Assembly (NCBI GenBank): GCA_021299075.1 | Contig: JAJTFU010000036.1 | Location: 1-13,705 of the forward strand | Direction of reading: 5' to 3' | DNA length: 13,705 bases | Source: Novosphingobium sp. | GTDB lineage: Bacteria; Pseudomonadota; Alphaproteobacteria; Sphingomonadales; Sphingomonadaceae | Shown: in pieces, positions 1 to 7,856 of the stretch | Layout of the letters: the number at the start of each line of letters is the position of its first letter | Numbering within the stretch: position 1 is the first letter of the stretch | The notes under the pieces: generated by a model | Database searches by the model: none | The model's input: only the letters and a program-made list of their open reading frames with translations | Told to the model about the DNA's origin: nothing | Made by a program: the position numbers and the translations under genes

Positions 1-151
1 TCGCACCCCCAGTGGCAATGCTGATGCCGATCTCGGCGGCATAGAAGTTGGGGACGTAAGCGATCAGCAGCAAGTTGACGATCGACATGGCGATCATCGG
101 TCCGGAATAGGCCAGCAAAGGCCACAGACGTGCTTGTTCTTGCTTGGTCAC
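1..151 (-). CDS. MFS permease, N-terminal fragment (GPH/MelB-like), runs off the window
   Basis: Only the first 50 codons are present. The start is a GTG at 151-149 whose last two bases overlap the TGA stop of the dioxygenase gene (GTGA), so it is the fourth gene of the minus-strand operon. The short hydrophilic N-terminus (TKQEQARLWPLL) is followed by the start of a first membrane helix rich in Leu, Ile, Ala and Met, then VPNFYAAEIGISIATGGA. The pattern of helix, aromatic-Tyr, acidic residue, Gly-Ile-Ser is typical of the first helix and loop in sugar:cation-symporter-like (GPH) members of the major facilitator superfamily. From the context it would import the substrate, or an intermediate, handled by the operon. 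Family assignment rests on about 40 residues, so another 12-helix transporter family is possible; a membrane protein is likely. Confidence 0.6.
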   Translation of the reverse strand, partial: MTKQEQARLWPLLAYSGPMIAMSIVNLLLIAYVPNFYAAEIGISIATGGA

Positions 152-987
152 GCGGTGGCCCTTTGCTGCGAGGAATAAGGAATGACGCTTTCGCCTTTGA
201 CGGCGACCCGGTGCATCACGCGGGTCTCTGGCCAATAGTCGGCCACGGCATAGTGCTGGGTCGAGCGATTGTCCCAGATCACAGTATCGCCAGCATTCCA
301 GCTCAAGCGGACCTGGCGGTCGGGGCTTTCAGCAACGGCGAACAGGCCCTGCAGCACTGCCTCGCTTTCAGCGGCTGTGAGGCCCTCAATCCGCTGGGTG
401 TAGATCCGATTGACGAACAACGAGGGTTTTTCGATCTCTGGTATCCAGCGGATGACCGGGTGAATTGCCGCGATTTCCTTGCCCATTACCGTGGTGATCA
501 GCTCGGGCGGGCGCCCATCGAGCGGAAGCTGGTGGTAGGCGGTAAGTGGCTCGAGAAAGCGCTTCATCGGCTCGCTTAGCGCCTCATAGGCGGCGGTCAT
601 GCTTGCCCAGATGGTATTGCCGCCGCCGCCCGCTGGGGTCTCGACACAGTGCAGAATGCAGACGCCTGCCGGTGGATCCTTGAAGGTGGTGTCGGTGTGC
701 CAGACGTTGATGTCAGGCGGGTTGTCGTGGTCGTTGATCACCAGCGCCACCACGCGGTTGCCATCCACGCAGCCGAACTTAGGGTGTGAATCGGGCATCG
801 GCTCACCGAAGGCCTCGGCAAGATTGACCTGCTGATCAGCGCTCAGTGGCTGGCTGCGAATTACCAGCAACTGATACTTACAAAGTGCCTGCCGAAGCTC
901 CCTCGCTGTTTCGCCTTCAAAGTCGGCGCAAAGGTCGATCCCGGAAATCTCTGCGCCAATATGCGGGGAGAGGCAGCTCAGCTTCAT
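148..987 (-). CDS. TauD/TfdA-family Fe(II)/2-oxoglutarate-dependent dioxygenase
   Basis: The 279-residue protein has the usual TauD length. The iron facial triad is visible: H97 and D99 in WHTDTTF and H245 in STQHYAVADY. R256 and R260 in RVMHR lie 11 and 15 residues after the last ligand. In E. coli TauD residues with the same spacing bind 2-oxoglutarate and the sulfonate of taurine, so an anionic substrate (carboxylate or sulfonate) is plausible. The HPVIR stretch near 176-180 and the FVN at 191-193 also match the family. These enzymes are cytosolic hydroxylases that often end in C-S or C-O cleavage (taurine, 2,4-D and other aryloxyalkanoates, alkyl sulfates). The ATG at 987 overlaps the ALDH stop as ATGA, and the stop overlaps the permease start. 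Lying between an aldehyde dehydrogenase and a permease it probably acts in the same catabolic route. The substrate is unknown. Confidence 0.88.
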   Translation of the reverse strand: MKLSCLSPHIGAEISGIDLCADFEGETARELRQALCKYQLLVIRSQPLSADQQVNLAEAFGEPMPDSHPKFGCVDGNRVVALVINDHDNPPDINVWHTDTTFKDPPAGVCILHCVETPAGGGGNTIWASMTAAYEALSEPMKRFLEPLTAYHQLPLDGRPPELITTVMGKEIAAIHPVIRWIPEIEKPSLFVNRIYTQRIEGLTAAESEAVLQGLFAVAESPDRQVRLSWNAGDTVIWDNRSTQHYAVADYWPETRVMHRVAVKGESVIPYSSQQRATA

Positions 988-2346
988 GGCGTGTCGCCGT
1001 AGTGGAATTCGACGGCCTGGAGCCGCGAATAACTGTCCAGCGCTCCAAAACCGCCCTCGATCCCGAACCCCGACTGCTTGGCAGCCTCTGCGCTATGCGA
1101 GAAGCCGGCGCCCATACGCTGCACCGGTGCGGTCATGATTTTGGTCATACCGGCATCGATCCGATCGGCCATGCGGTGCGCCCGACCAAGATCGCGGGTC
1201 CAGACAGTCGCAGCCAACCCATAGGGGGTTGAATTGGCCAATCGAACCGCCTCGTTCTCGCCTTCAAAGCGGGACACGGCCAGAACCGGGCCGAAGATCT
1301 CCTGCTGGACAATCCGGGCCGAACTGTCGGTCTGGCCGATAATCGTTGGTTCGACATAGAAGCCGCCGGTCTCGGCCAGTGCGCCGCGGCCATCGCATAA
1401 AATTTCACCACCCTGAGCCTCGGCTTCGGCAATGAAGCCTTCGACGATGTCCTTTTGCCGGGCACTGGCCAGCGGCCCGAAGCGTGTTTCGGGATTTGAA
1501 GGATCGCCCGCCTTGGTCGCCTTGGCCATGGTCACGATGCGGCTCACAAGCGTCGGCAAAGACCACTTCCGGGGATTTGCCACCGCATTCCAGCAGCACC
1601 GGCTTGAGCGTGCTTTCGCCCACTGCCCGCATGATCGCCTTGCCGGTTGCGGTCGAACCGGTGAAGGCCACCATGTCGATGCCGCCATGGCGGACAAGAG
1701 CATCGCCGGTAGCACCGTCGCCCTGCACCAAATTGAGCACGCCGGGCGGCAGCCCCGCTTCCATGGCCAACTCGGCAATGATCGAAGCTGAGCCGGGCGA
1801 CAACTCCGACGGTTTGACCACCACGGTATTGCCCGCCGCCAGCATCGGCGCGATTTTCATCATCAGGTTGATTGCCGGGAAATTCCACGGAATGATCGCG
1901 CCGATCACGCCGCGCGGCCGGCGAACCTGCATCTCAAAAGCACCAGCATCGGTCGCGGGAACCGCCCCGCGCGGCCATTTGTCAACCGCTTCGCCGTAAT
2001 AGCGGGTGAACCCGGCGGCGACCATGCCGGCCTCGAACATCCCGGCACCCATCGGCTTGCCCATGTCGCGGCAATCGGCCGCCGCAATCCGTGGCGCATT
2101 GGCTTCGATCAGACCAGCCAAGGATTTGAGCATCCCGGCCCGGGCTACCGGCGGCAGCGCGCTCCATACCCCGTCAAACGCCCTGCGCGAGGACAGGACC
2201 GCCCGATCAACCGCTTCAGTCCCGGCCGCAGCAAACTCGCCTGATTTCTTTCCGCTCGCCGGGTCAATCTGCGCAATGATCCGCTGCGAGGCCGGGTCAA
2301 TGCGCTGCCCGTCGATCAAGGGTGTCAGGTCGATTCTATCGCTCAC
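984..2346 (-). pseudogene. NAD(P)-dependent aldehyde dehydrogenase, inactivated by a deletion/frameshift
   Basis: Two overlapping frames carry one aldehyde dehydrogenase. The N-terminal part runs from a GTG at 2346 (strong AAGGAG at 2361-2356, 9 nt spacing) for about 266 residues and contains PWNFP (153-157), the NAD-site KPSE (178-181), FTGSTATGKAI (228-238) and LECGGKSP with the general-base Glu253. After PEVVFADA (junction near 1545-1555) homology stops; this frame continues 47 unrelated residues to a stop at 1405. The other frame resumes with LVSRIVTMAKATKAGDP and continues through EIFGPV and KQSGFG to 984, about 188 residues. Joining the parts gives about 454 residues, against about 490-500 in the family. 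The missing stretch of roughly 40 residues is where the catalytic cysteine (GQxC) belongs. No single-base correction restores it, so this is a deletion that also broke the frame, or an assembly collapse. The substrate-loop motif usually written PFGGxK is also altered (FSHSAEAAK). Any translated product should be inactive. Confidence 0.85.
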
Positions 2347-3965
2347 GCGGCTTCACTCCTTGCTTGGCTATCCTCGCGGATCATGTCCGCCGCTTTTTCA
2401 CCGATCATGATACAGGTGGCATTGATGTTGCCGGCCGGGATTGCCGGGATGATCGAGGCATCCGCAACCCAAAGTCCGTCGAGACCTTTAACCCGCAAAC
2501 GGGAGTCGACGACGCCGTCGGCCCCCGGGGCCATCTTGCAGGTGCCGCTGGGGTGGTACATCAAGATCCCGGCTTCACGAATATATTGGGCAAGCCCGGC
2601 ATCGCTCGTGTCCGCAGGTGAGACGATGCGCGAAACAAACGGTGCCAGGGACGGGGCCTTGAGCACGTCTAAGGCGATCCTGAGGCCAGCACTCAAACGC
2701 GCAACATCGGCGTCCTCCGCAAACAACTGATGATCAATGACCGGCGGATCAGCTGGGTTGGCGGAATTGATCGTGATCGATCCGCGCGACAAAGGCCGAC
2801 ACAGACCCACTGCCAGTGCCATTTGCGGCCGTGAAATGCGTTTCGCCTTGCCAGCGACAATTTCATGGGCAGACGGCGAAAGGATGATCTGAATGTCGGG
2901 AGCTGCAAGCCCGTCTTCGGTGCGGACAAAGGCCTGGGCATGCCCGATTGGTGTGCTGAGCGGTCCCTTCCGGTTCAGAACATAGTTGAGCGCGTGGATC
3001 GGCGAGCGGATGGGGCCCTGATCACTGGTCAGCGTCGGGATCGTAACTTCGAACTCGACCGTTGCGCCCGAATGCTCCATCAAGTCGGCACCCACGGCTG
3101 GGTTGTCGACAATTGTGGTAATGCCATGCTGGCTGAGCGTCTTGGTGGGCCCAATCCCTGACAGCATCAGCAGTTTGGGCGATGCGATAGCGCCGGCACT
3201 CAGGATCACCCCGCGTGCAGCCTTTGCCGTATGGCCCACCCCCCCAGTGTTGTAGCGAACACCGCTGGCCCGGCCGTTCTCGATTTCTATCCGTTCAACC
3301 ATGGCGCCGGTTCGAATCGACAGATTGGCCCGGCCGCGGGCAGGGTCAAGATAGGCCGCCGCCGTACTGTGACGCGCGCCGCGTCGCTGCGATGCCTGGC
3401 ATATTGCCGCGCCTTCACGCTTTGCGCCATTGAGATCATCCGATCGGCCATGGCCGAGCTCGTCGAAAGCGGCAATGAACGGACCAACCAGCGGGTGGGG
3501 CGAGCGGGGCTGTTCGACCGACAGCGGACCGCTTCCGCCGCGTTGGTCATTCGCCCCGGTATCGCTGGACTCGAGTCGCCGAAAATAGGGCAGCACATCG
3601 TCATGGCTCCAGCCGCGATTGCCCGATTGCGCCCAGAGATCGTAGTCATAGGCGTGGCCGCGCACGAACATCATGCCGTTGAGTGAACTGCCGCCACCAA
3701 GCATCTTGCCGGCGGGCCACATGTCGATACGCCCGCCTCGCGACGCATCAGGCTTGGCAAAATAGTGCCAGTTCATGTCAGGCCGCGGGAACGAGAACAT
3801 CATGAAAGCTGGAACGCTGACGAACGGGTGTCGGTGATCGCGCCCCGCTTCAAGCAGCAGCACGCGGCATTTGGGATCTTCGGACAGGCGCGCGGCGATC
3901 ACCGCGCCGGACGAACCCGCGCCGACAACAATGAAATCCCACTCTTCACTGCTTGTCCGCTTCAT
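2343..3965 (-). CDS. GMC-family FAD-dependent alcohol dehydrogenase/oxidoreductase
   Basis: The 540-residue product is full length for the choline dehydrogenase-like GMC family. It opens with the FAD Rossmann motif VVGAGSSGAVIAARL (13-27) and the acidic end of strand 2, LLLEAGRD (36-43). The first GMC signature GGGSSLNGMMFVRG is at 90-103 and the second, GAIASPKLLMLSGIG, at 258-272. The active-site His is H471 in YHPSGTCKM, and the second catalytic position is N513 in PAGNINA. There is no signal peptide, so it should be cytoplasmic or membrane-associated, passing electrons to a quinone or another carrier. It presumably oxidises a primary alcohol to the aldehyde used by the ALDH encoded next. 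The reading frame stays open upstream to 4499, but that stretch lies antisense to the regulator. I chose the ATG at 3965, which puts the FAD motif 13 residues in. The ATG at 3983 (six residues longer) is possible, as neither has a strong ribosome-binding site. Confidence 0.92.
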   Translation of the reverse strand: MKRTSSEEWDFIVVGAGSSGAVIAARLSEDPKCRVLLLEAGRDHRHPFVSVPAFMMFSFPRPDMNWHYFAKPDASRGGRIDMWPAGKMLGGGSSLNGMMFVRGHAYDYDLWAQSGNRGWSHDDVLPYFRRLESSDTGANDQRGGSGPLSVEQPRSPHPLVGPFIAAFDELGHGRSDDLNGAKREGAAICQASQRRGARHSTAAAYLDPARGRANLSIRTGAMVERIEIENGRASGVRYNTGGVGHTAKAARGVILSAGAIASPKLLMLSGIGPTKTLSQHGITTIVDNPAVGADLMEHSGATVEFEVTIPTLTSDQGPIRSPIHALNYVLNRKGPLSTPIGHAQAFVRTEDGLAAPDIQIILSPSAHEIVAGKAKRISRPQMALAVGLCRPLSRGSITINSANPADPPVIDHQLFAEDADVARLSAGLRIALDVLKAPSLAPFVSRIVSPADTSDAGLAQYIREAGILMYHPSGTCKMAPGADGVVDSRLRVKGLDGLWVADASIIPAIPAGNINATCIMIGEKAADMIREDSQARSEAA

Positions 3966-4172
3966 ATCCGTCCCGTCTTGCATCGCTTTATGCGCACATA
4001 TGCTTCTCAGGCTCCTGCTTAGGCGCATTGCGTGCAAGCCGATTATTCGAAAACACCAAAAACGCTTTGCATTTGCCTTCATTGCGGCTGGACCTGACGA
4101 GCAATGCTGGCGCCCATCGCAAGAAAGGGATAGCCTTGGCGGCACAGCCAGCTCCGGGGAGGTCAAGGCAGC
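3966..4172. promoter_or_regulatory. Divergent promoter/operator region between the GMC operon and the AraC regulator
   Basis: This 207-bp gap holds no convincing gene and must contain the promoters of both divergent transcription units. I see an AT-rich patch at 4041-4080, the motif GCTTTGCATTTGC at 4064-4076 (nearly repeated upstream of the CoA-reductase gene), and an imperfect inverted repeat TATGCGCACATA at 3989-4000, 24-35 nt before the GMC start. No clear -35/-10 pair stands out. The divergent arrangement suggests that the AraC protein controls its own gene and the GMC operon from here; that is inference. Confidence 0.5.
4156..4162 (+). promoter_or_regulatory. Ribosome-binding site supporting the TTG start of the AraC regulator
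   Basis: GGGGAGG lies ten bases before the TTG at 4173. With the in-frame stop at 4131 and no ATG or GTG between, it is the main support for a TTG start. A GTG at 4259 would be the next reasonable choice, but it would remove about 29 residues. Confidence 0.5.
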
Positions 4173-5198
4173 TTGGGAAATCCCTACACGATTGAACCAA
4201 AATTGAGACTCTGGTCGGGCCGCCCGGATGCCCTTTCGCGCGACTATGATCCTGATCTGGTGCAGCCTTGGCGCCCCGAATACGGCTTGCGGCTGAAACC
4301 GACCGCATGGGCAGCCGAGGGCTTTCGCGAGATTACCGATATTGAAGACGGTTTCACGGTGGTGATCGGCGATATCACTCACCTTGAAGACGCATTGCAG
4401 CGCCGCACTAGCCAAAATGCCCTGAATTTCCACTTTCGCCTGTTGGGAAGCAGCAGCATCGAAGTTGAAGGCGAAGAGCCGATGACCGTGCACCAGCAAA
4501 CCCTAATCCTGCTGCTTAGCCCGGACGGGATCGCCAAGACCGAACGGTTCTTCTCGGGCGAGCACGAACAATCGGTGACGATTTGCTGCCAGCCTGAATT
4601 CATTCTGAAACGCTTTCACGATTCGGGCGACAAGATGCCCAAGATTCTGAAGACTTGCCTTGAAGGCGAAACCGGACAGCCGATCTTCGCCAGCACCGCG
4701 CTCAACGTGCAAATGGCATCCGCGGTCAAGGCGTTGGTTGAAAACGAGTTCGAGCACGATTTTCGCCGGGTTTTTGTTGAGGCCAAGGCGCTGGAATTGT
4801 TGCTGCTTTCGCTGGTTGCCTTAAGCGAATGCGAGGACAGGCTTGAGCGCGGGTTCGTGCCACTGGGCCAACGTGATACAGAGCGGGTTGCTATTGTCCG
4901 CAAATCGCTCGACGATCACTTTCTTGACCCCCCATCGATTACCCAACTGGCCCGCGAAGTGGGCGTGAACGAAGCCAAACTGATGCATCTGTTCAAGCAA
5001 CAGGTAGGGGAAACGATCTTCAACTATTCGCAGCGCCTCAAGATGGAACATGCCAAGACCTTGCTTGAAACGACCGAGGAATCGATCACCGAAATCGCTT
5101 TCGAGGTCGGGTATGAATACTCCAGCAACTTCACGACTGCTTTCCGCCGCCATTTCGGCTTAACCCCCAAAACCGCAAGGCAGGCAGCAGCACGGTAG
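4173..5198 (+). CDS. AraC-family transcriptional regulator (PchR-like)
   Basis: The 341-residue protein has an N-terminal cupin-like sensing half (about 60-145, including NFHFRLLGSSSIEVEG) and a C-terminal AraC DNA-binding half. The first helix-turn-helix is about 255-278 (SITQLAREVGVNEAKLMHLF) and the second about 304-330 (SITEIAFEVGYEYSSNFTTAF, then RRHFGLTP). The NEAKLMHLFKQQVGETIFNYSQRLKM region resembles PchR-type regulators more than AraC itself. The start is a TTG at 4173 with GGGGAGG at 4156-4162, ten nt upstream. An in-frame stop at 4131 limits extension, and the next in-frame ATG falls inside the sensor half. It is divergent from the GMC operon and upstream, on the same strand, of the CoA genes, so it is the likely local regulator, perhaps an activator responding to the substrate or an intermediate. 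The effector is unknown. Confidence 0.9.
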   Translation: MGNPYTIEPKLRLWSGRPDALSRDYDPDLVQPWRPEYGLRLKPTAWAAEGFREITDIEDGFTVVIGDITHLEDALQRRTSQNALNFHFRLLGSSSIEVEGEEPMTVHQQTLILLLSPDGIAKTERFFSGEHEQSVTICCQPEFILKRFHDSGDKMPKILKTCLEGETGQPIFASTALNVQMASAVKALVENEFEHDFRRVFVEAKALELLLLSLVALSECEDRLERGFVPLGQRDTERVAIVRKSLDDHFLDPPSITQLAREVGVNEAKLMHLFKQQVGETIFNYSQRLKMEHAKTLLETTEESITEIAFEVGYEYSSNFTTAFRRHFGLTPKTARQAAAR

Positions 5199-5298
5199 TG
5201 CGCGCAAATTGCAAAGCACTTCGCCGCAACACCATAAGCGGGACCGCTGAGGTGGGCCTATGCAACAGACTGGACACGATTATGAAGAGGGCTCGCCA
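5199..5298 (+). promoter_or_regulatory. Upstream region of the CoA gene cluster with a candidate operator
   Basis: This 100-bp gap lies between the regulator stop and the reductase start. It contains GCAAATTGCAAAGC at 5204-5217, whose reverse complement GCTTTGCAATTTGC matches the GCTTTGCATTTGC at 4064-4076 apart from one base. No terminator hairpin is evident after the regulator, so the CoA genes may be read through from it as well as from a promoter here. Confidence 0.35.
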
Positions 5299-6294
5299 GT
5301 GGCGGAAAAATTCAACGCAATCCTGATCGAAGATGTCGACGGCAAGCCGCGGGCTGGCTTGACCCAGCTTTCAACCGAGCAGTTGCCGGATGAAGCGGTT
5401 CTGGTTCGCGTTTCGCATTCAACTCTGAACTACAAGGATGGCCTTGCCGTTTCGGGAAAGGGCCGGATCGCGCGCAGCCTGCCGATGGTTGCGGGCATCG
5501 ATCTGGCGGGCACGGTTGAGGAATCGTCGGATCCGGCCTGGCAGAAGGGCGACCGGGTGCTGGTCAACGGCTTCGGGCTGTCAGAGAAGTACTGGGGCGG
5601 CTATAGCCAGTTTGCGCGCATGAAGCCCGAGTGGCTGGTTCGGATTCCCGACGGCTTGTCGGCCGAGGAGGCCATGGCCATCGGCACTGCCGGCTACACA
5701 TCGATGCTCTGCGTATTGGCGATCGAGGACCATGGGACCAAACCGGGCGACGGCCCGGTTCTGGTCACGGGTGCCTCTGGCGGGGTCGGCTCGGTTGCGG
5801 TCATGCTGCTGGCGGCCTTGGGCTATGATGTCGTCGCCGCAAGCGGCCGGACGCAAGAGAACGAGGGCTTCCTGCTGGATCTCGGCGCTTCAAGGCTGAT
5901 CGGCCGCGAAGAACTGGCGCGCGCAGCCAAGCCGCTTGAAGCCGAAACCTGGGCGGCAGTGGTTGACAGCGTCGGAGCCGAGGTGCTGGCAACCGCGCTG
6001 GCGCAAACGCGCTATGAAGGCATCGTTGCGGCATGCGGGCTAGCCGGGGGGACTGGCCTGCCAACCTCGGTCATGCCCTTCATCTTGCGCGGCGTGACCT
6101 TGCGCGGGATTGACTCGGTGATGGCATCCCAAGCGCGGCGGCAGCGTGCCTGGAACCGCTTAGCGCAGTTGGTCGACAAGGCCCGCCTGGCCAGCATCTA
6201 TTCGGTCGAGCCGATGAGCGAGGTTCCGCGCCTGGCCAGCGACATCATCGATGGCAAGATTCGCGGCCGGGTCGTGGTTGACGTGAACGCCTGA
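5299..6294 (+). CDS. acuI: AcuI/YhdH-type NADPH-dependent acryloyl(enoyl)-CoA reductase, MDR superfamily
   Basis: This is a medium-chain reductase without the zinc-binding residues of alcohol dehydrogenases. The family hallmark STLNYKDGLAVSGKG is near residues 41-55. The NADPH-binding Rossmann loop VTGASGGVGSVAV is at 156-168, and the C-terminus reads DGKIRGRVVVDVNA as in YhdH/AcuI. Family members reduce acryloyl-CoA to propionyl-CoA in acrylate, 3-hydroxypropionate and DMSP metabolism; some homologues act on other enoyl-CoAs or quinones, so the exact substrate is uncertain. I prefer the GTG at 5299 (GAAGAGGG at 5284-5291, 7 nt spacing), which gives 331 residues, close to the usual 325-330. 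An ATG at 5260 with GAGGTGG ahead of it would add 13 residues and cannot be excluded. It heads the same-strand CoA block, 26 bp before the ligase gene. Confidence 0.85.
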   Translation: MAEKFNAILIEDVDGKPRAGLTQLSTEQLPDEAVLVRVSHSTLNYKDGLAVSGKGRIARSLPMVAGIDLAGTVEESSDPAWQKGDRVLVNGFGLSEKYWGGYSQFARMKPEWLVRIPDGLSAEEAMAIGTAGYTSMLCVLAIEDHGTKPGDGPVLVTGASGGVGSVAVMLLAALGYDVVAASGRTQENEGFLLDLGASRLIGREELARAAKPLEAETWAAVVDSVGAEVLATALAQTRYEGIVAACGLAGGTGLPTSVMPFILRGVTLRGIDSVMASQARRQRAWNRLAQLVDKARLASIYSVEPMSEVPRLASDIIDGKIRGRVVVDVNA

Positions 6295-6320
6295 TCGGTA
6301 CCGAATTCGGAGTAACAAGC

Positions 6321-7856
6321 ATGGCACACAAGGCACTTGACGGGATTATCAGCGGTGATCGCCATGCATCACTCGATGAACTACGTCGACGCACCGCAAA
6401 GGCTGCATCGGCGCTGCACGAGGCCGGCATCTGGCAGGGCGATCGGGTCGCCCTGCTTTTGCGCAATGACATCGCCTTCTTTGAAGCAACGATGGCAGCC
6501 TCGGTGCTTGGAGCAGTCACGGTGCCGCTCAACTGGCACATGACGGCCGATGAAATCGACTACATCCTGAACGATTGCGAGGCCAAACTCGTGATCGCCC
6601 ATGCCGATCTGGTCGATGAGGCGCTGATCTCGGTCTGCGCCGGACGCGAACTGGTCGTGGTCGAAACTCCGCCTGAAGTGTCCGGCCAATACGATGCTTC
6701 GCGCCCAACCCGCCTATCAAATGCCCTCCCGATCTGGGGCGACTGGATCGAGGGGCATGAGGCCTGGGACCGGCCAAGCATGCAGGTGACTGGGCCGATG
6801 TTCTACACCTCGGGCACGACCGGGCAGCCCAAAGGGGTCAAGCGTTTGCCGATTTCGCCCGATGCGGTGAAAGCGGTTATGCACCGCGCGGCGGTTTCGT
6901 TTGGCATTGGCAGCGGTGAAGTTCGCTCGGTGATGACCGGACCACTTTATCACAGCGCACCCAATGCTTACGCCATGCAGGTCCTCGGTGAAGGTGGGTT
7001 GCTGGTACTGCAATCGAAATTCAACCCGCTTGAATTGCTCGAGCTGATTGAAAAGTACCGAATTACCAACCTGCACATGGTGCCAACGATGTTCGTCCGC
7101 CTGCTGGCACTCGGCGATGACGACAAGCGCCGTTTCGACTTCTCCAGCCTGCGCCATGTTGTTCACGGCGCGGCACCGTGCCCACCCGATGTGAAGCGCG
7201 CAATGATCGAATGGTGGGGTCCGGTAATCCACGAATACTACGCAATGACCGAGACTGGCTTCATTGCGATCTCGAACAGCGAAGACTGGCTGCGCTACCC
7301 TGGCAGTGTTGGCCATCCGGCTCCGGGGGTCACGATCCAGACCCGCCGCGATGACGGCAGCCAATGTGATCCTGGCGAGCCCGGTGAGATTTTCGTTCAT
7401 TCCGAAACAACCGGCCATGTGGCCTACCACCGTGCCGAGCAGAAGACGGCCGAACTGCGCCATGGCGATTTCGTAGCGACCGGGGATATTGGCTATCTCA
7501 ACGAGGACGGCTTCCTGTTCATTTCCGATCGCAAGACCGACATGGTCATTTCCGGAGGAGTGAACATTTACCCGGCTGAGGTCGAGCAAGCGCTGATCGG
7601 CATGCCTGGGGTGAGCGATTGCGCGGTGTTTGGTGTGCCGCACCCCGAATTCGGCGAGCAGCTCGTGGCTGCGGTCCAGCCAAGCGAAGGCGCAGAGATT
7701 GGCGAGGGTGCGGTGCAGGCTTTCCTCAAGGAACGGATCTCGTCGTACAAGGTGCCGCGGATCATCCGGATCTGCGATCAGTTCCCGCGCGAGGATTCGG
7801 GCAAGGTCAAGAAGCACAAGCTGCGCCAGACCCTGTTTGGCGAAATCGCTGCCTGA
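6321..7856 (+). CDS. AMP-forming acyl-CoA synthetase (FadD-like ligase)
   Basis: The 511-residue protein contains all the landmarks of the ANL adenylate-forming family. The P-loop YTSGTTGQPKGVK is at 162-174 and the A5 motif YYAMTETG at 306-313. TGD ends at D389 (ribose binding), and the hinge region DRKTDMVISGGVNIYPAEVE at 403-422 is complete. The catalytic lysine is K495 in DSGKVKKHKLR. It should activate a carboxylic acid to an acyl-AMP and then a CoA thioester in the cytosol. Its length and sequence style resemble short FadD or bile-acid-CoA-ligase-type enzymes, but substrate specificity cannot be read by eye. The ATG at 6321 has GGAG at 6310-6313. The stop at 7854-7856 is followed directly by the ATG of the thiolase-like gene, so the two are probably co-translated. 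It is the entry point to the CoA part of the cluster. Confidence 0.93.
   Translation: MAHKALDGIISGDRHASLDELRRRTAKAASALHEAGIWQGDRVALLLRNDIAFFEATMAASVLGAVTVPLNWHMTADEIDYILNDCEAKLVIAHADLVDEALISVCAGRELVVVETPPEVSGQYDASRPTRLSNALPIWGDWIEGHEAWDRPSMQVTGPMFYTSGTTGQPKGVKRLPISPDAVKAVMHRAAVSFGIGSGEVRSVMTGPLYHSAPNAYAMQVLGEGGLLVLQSKFNPLELLELIEKYRITNLHMVPTMFVRLLALGDDDKRRFDFSSLRHVVHGAAPCPPDVKRAMIEWWGPVIHEYYAMTETGFIAISNSEDWLRYPGSVGHPAPGVTIQTRRDDGSQCDPGEPGEIFVHSETTGHVAYHRAEQKTAELRHGDFVATGDIGYLNEDGFLFISDRKTDMVISGGVNIYPAEVEQALIGMPGVSDCAVFGVPHPEFGEQLVAAVQPSEGAEIGEGAVQAFLKERISSYKVPRIIRICDQFPREDSGKVKKHKLRQTLFGEIAA

Noticed and set aside
1551..1778. Independent gene starting at 1778 for the C-terminal ALDH frame
   Set aside because: The first 76 residues of that frame are out-of-frame ALDH sequence without homology; only the part after about 1550 is ALDH, so it is a fragment of one broken gene.
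3966..4499. In-frame upstream extension of the GMC oxidoreductase to 718 residues
   Set aside because: The extra 178 residues lie antisense to the regulator and the divergent promoter region, show no family similarity, and the FAD motif sits normally just after the ATG at 3965.
5260..5298. ATG start at 5260 for the AcuI-like reductase
   Set aside because: Not excluded, since it has a GAGGTGG upstream, but the GTG at 5299 gives the usual family length and has a well-spaced GAAGAGGG.
6296..6303. CGGTACCG palindrome between the reductase and ligase genes
   Set aside because: Eight bases, in a 26-bp gap, without a T-run; too short to call a terminator or an operator.
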